The position numbers were made by a program, and so were the translations under genes. Shown here piece by piece: positions 62,170-64,000 of a DNA stretch of 64,000 bases. The notes under the pieces are model-generated. The model was not told where the DNA came from, did not search any database, and worked only from the letters and a program-made list of their open reading frames with translations. Within the stretch, counting starts at the first letter, position 1. Every line of letters starts with the position of its first letter. The stretch covers positions 2,096,501 to 2,160,500 of the forward strand of contig JAZARR010000159.1 of the NCBI GenBank assembly GCA_037389465.1, given 5' to 3'. This DNA comes from Baylisascaris procyonis. Taxonomy: Eukaryota; Nematoda; Chromadorea; Rhabditida; Ascarididae.

Positions 62170-64000
62170 GTTCGAAGTTTTTTTTTTTATTGGTCGCTGC
62201 TCTTGCAATTCCATGAATGAAGGTTTCTCGATGTAGTTTTTCACTATTGTGTTTCCATTCGACAGCACGATTCACTCTACCCTCATTCTAAGTATAACGC
62301 TACAAGATGAGCTGATACTATCAAATATTTTATCAATTCCGTCATTCGAAGTGTCTGTCTCAAAGAAAGAAGTCATCGACAGCCATTTGTTACGTCGCTT
62401 AATATTTCTGATAAAAACTGAACTTAAATGAAAGCAGTACTGCGCTCATAGCCAAGTGGGAAATGAAAACCTTCTTTTGAAGGTTGAACTAAAAGTGGTA
62501 TCTTGAACGTTTCTTCAAGTTAGTAAAGATTTGATTACATAGGTTATACCATGGAACAGTACAGGTGAATTATTCGAACTTGCGAAATATGCGCAGTCGA
62601 CAGCCTTAGGTAAGCCGAGCCAATTTCTCAATGGGCTGCCAAAGCTATCCCAGCGTAACAGGACAGGAAGATGGTAGTATCCAACAGGGCTGCACAGAAC
62701 GAACTGAGAACATACAGTAACCAAATCCCGTGTGACATCTCTGCTGAACTCGAAGGCCATATTTATCTTCATGGCAATGGATGGCACAAGTTTTGCTGCG
62801 AATTTGCCAAAGGGAGAAAGAAACAAACAGCGAAAATAAACGCTTCTTTATCCTTTAAATATCGCTCTGTTCATTAAACTTTGCGTTTCGCACGTGAGTC
62901 TTCCACGTGAAATTTCATCACGTAGTTGGCCCACGTTCGGCGTGAGCTGGTGAACGCTAACTCTTTTCATTGTCCATCCATGCAGCAATACACAAACAAT
63001 TCATCTAGCGTTTTCATTTATTGTCCATCACCAGGTGATCTTCTACGCCCCTCGCAAAATTCTACTCCCTTCCAGTTTCCCCATATAACATTCTTGCAGA
63101 ATCCTTAACATCATCGTCTTCATTGGGAATGAATTTATAACGAAATTTGGATTTCGCTAACTCCTTCAACATATATGAAGCACCATTATCCATTCAGCAC
63201 CCCCACTGAGTTGTTCTGCTTGAATTTTAGACGTTAGGCACTTTTGATTCCGACCTGTTAGCTTCTTCATCAGTTTTCAATCTCTTAATGTGTCCATTCT
63301 GTAACACTTGAGTTGCGCATTTATCATTTCCGTTCATATTTTCTTATGAGTTCTTGACAAAATTTCTGACGTATTTAGTGTTCTTGAGGTTGTTGTTTTG
63401 GGAGTTATGCTCAATTCTTTTAAGTTAGGAATCTCTTTTCCTATCCAATTTCTTGGTACTATGAATACATATTTCAAGCGTTTTTGCTTTCTGAGATTAA
63501 TGTGGACGGTATTGTTAAAGCTATTATGACCTCACTGCAGAACATGACGTTCACTTCGATTACACCGCTTTGCAGAATACAGTCCCATTTCGTTTTTTCT
63601 GACACAGTATTAAAGCCTCAGAAAGCGAATTTCATCCTATCTCTCATATCTTTTGATGGAATGAGATCTCATCTGATGGTAAACTGGCTTCGATTTTATG
63701 CTAATTGGAATGTTGTCACTAAAGCATAACTCATAGCTTAACGTTTTTGTTAAATAACTCAATTTTCTGTAAAAGGTGTAAATATCGATTGTTCGCGAGA
63801 GCATTATCGGCATTTTCTGATGGTTTGTTAGATTCTTCGGAAAGATATATTCTTGAAACGATGAACTTTCAGAAAACTTCCAGTTAATGTCGTTGATGAA
63901 AACTGGCATTCGGAAGTTCGAGCATTCGCTAAAGTGGGGATGATTCTAGTATTGTTGTAAGACAGAAAAGCTTGCGGTTCGTGGCTTATAGGGGACAACC
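62170..64000. other. Presumed first part of a K+ channel intron
   Basis: I looked for the continuation of the T1 domain (PDTLLG, later EYFFDR) on the plus strand and did not find it. The next exon should therefore lie beyond the window. Confidence 0.4.

Overview
This window looks like nuclear DNA of a nematode, most likely a strongylid or hookworm-like species. It is AT-rich. Small exons are scattered among long non-coding stretches, and splice acceptors are mostly of the TTTCAG type. There are four long (TA)n arrays, several decayed repeats and three tRNA-like (SINE-like) heads. There is no sign of bacterial operons, ribosome binding sites, phage or CRISPR. The species call is an inference from gene style, not from a marker gene.

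Two genes can be named. On the left, 1,360-7,408 (+) is the 3' part of an aquaporin of the unorthodox AQP11-like / nematode aqp-9 to aqp-11 type. Its five exons join in phase. A 4.3-kb intron contains a nine-copy 19-bp minisatellite, a tRNA-Gly-like SINE head and hairpins. On the right, 60,557-62,169 (+) holds an acidic exon followed by an exon with the T1 tetramerisation motif of voltage-gated K+ channels. That gene runs out of the window to the right.

Between them are exon chains found only from splice signals, phase agreement and composition. They are tentative. The most coherent are on the + strand: 26,818-27,624 (signal-peptide start), 37,327-37,674 (compact, 41-nt intron), 38,574-40,323, 45,960-48,236 and 48,282-49,529. 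On the - strand they are 31,805-31,188, single exons near 18.1-18.8 kb and terminal exons near 15.4, 20.2 and 45.5 kb. With permissive splice sites such chains can be over-fitted, so their confidence is kept low and no function is claimed.

Repeats and relics: a large fold-back element (8,850-9,316) with a stray 35-bp piece of its arm at 9,789; possible LINE/SINE tail sequence beside it; a GC-rich repeat present in two or three diverged copies (19.2, 30.7 and 32.3 kb); a decayed copy of a multicopy animal repeat protein with a C-x-x-C-G motif (32,835-33,725); and an eroded open frame (22,424-22,992). The remaining long stretches (roughly 7.4-8.8, 11-12.3, 20.2-22, 23.9-26.8, 28.9-30.8, 33.7-37.3, 40.5-45.3, 49.6-54.6, 55-57.4 and 62.2-64 kb) hold nothing I can support beyond the entries listed.
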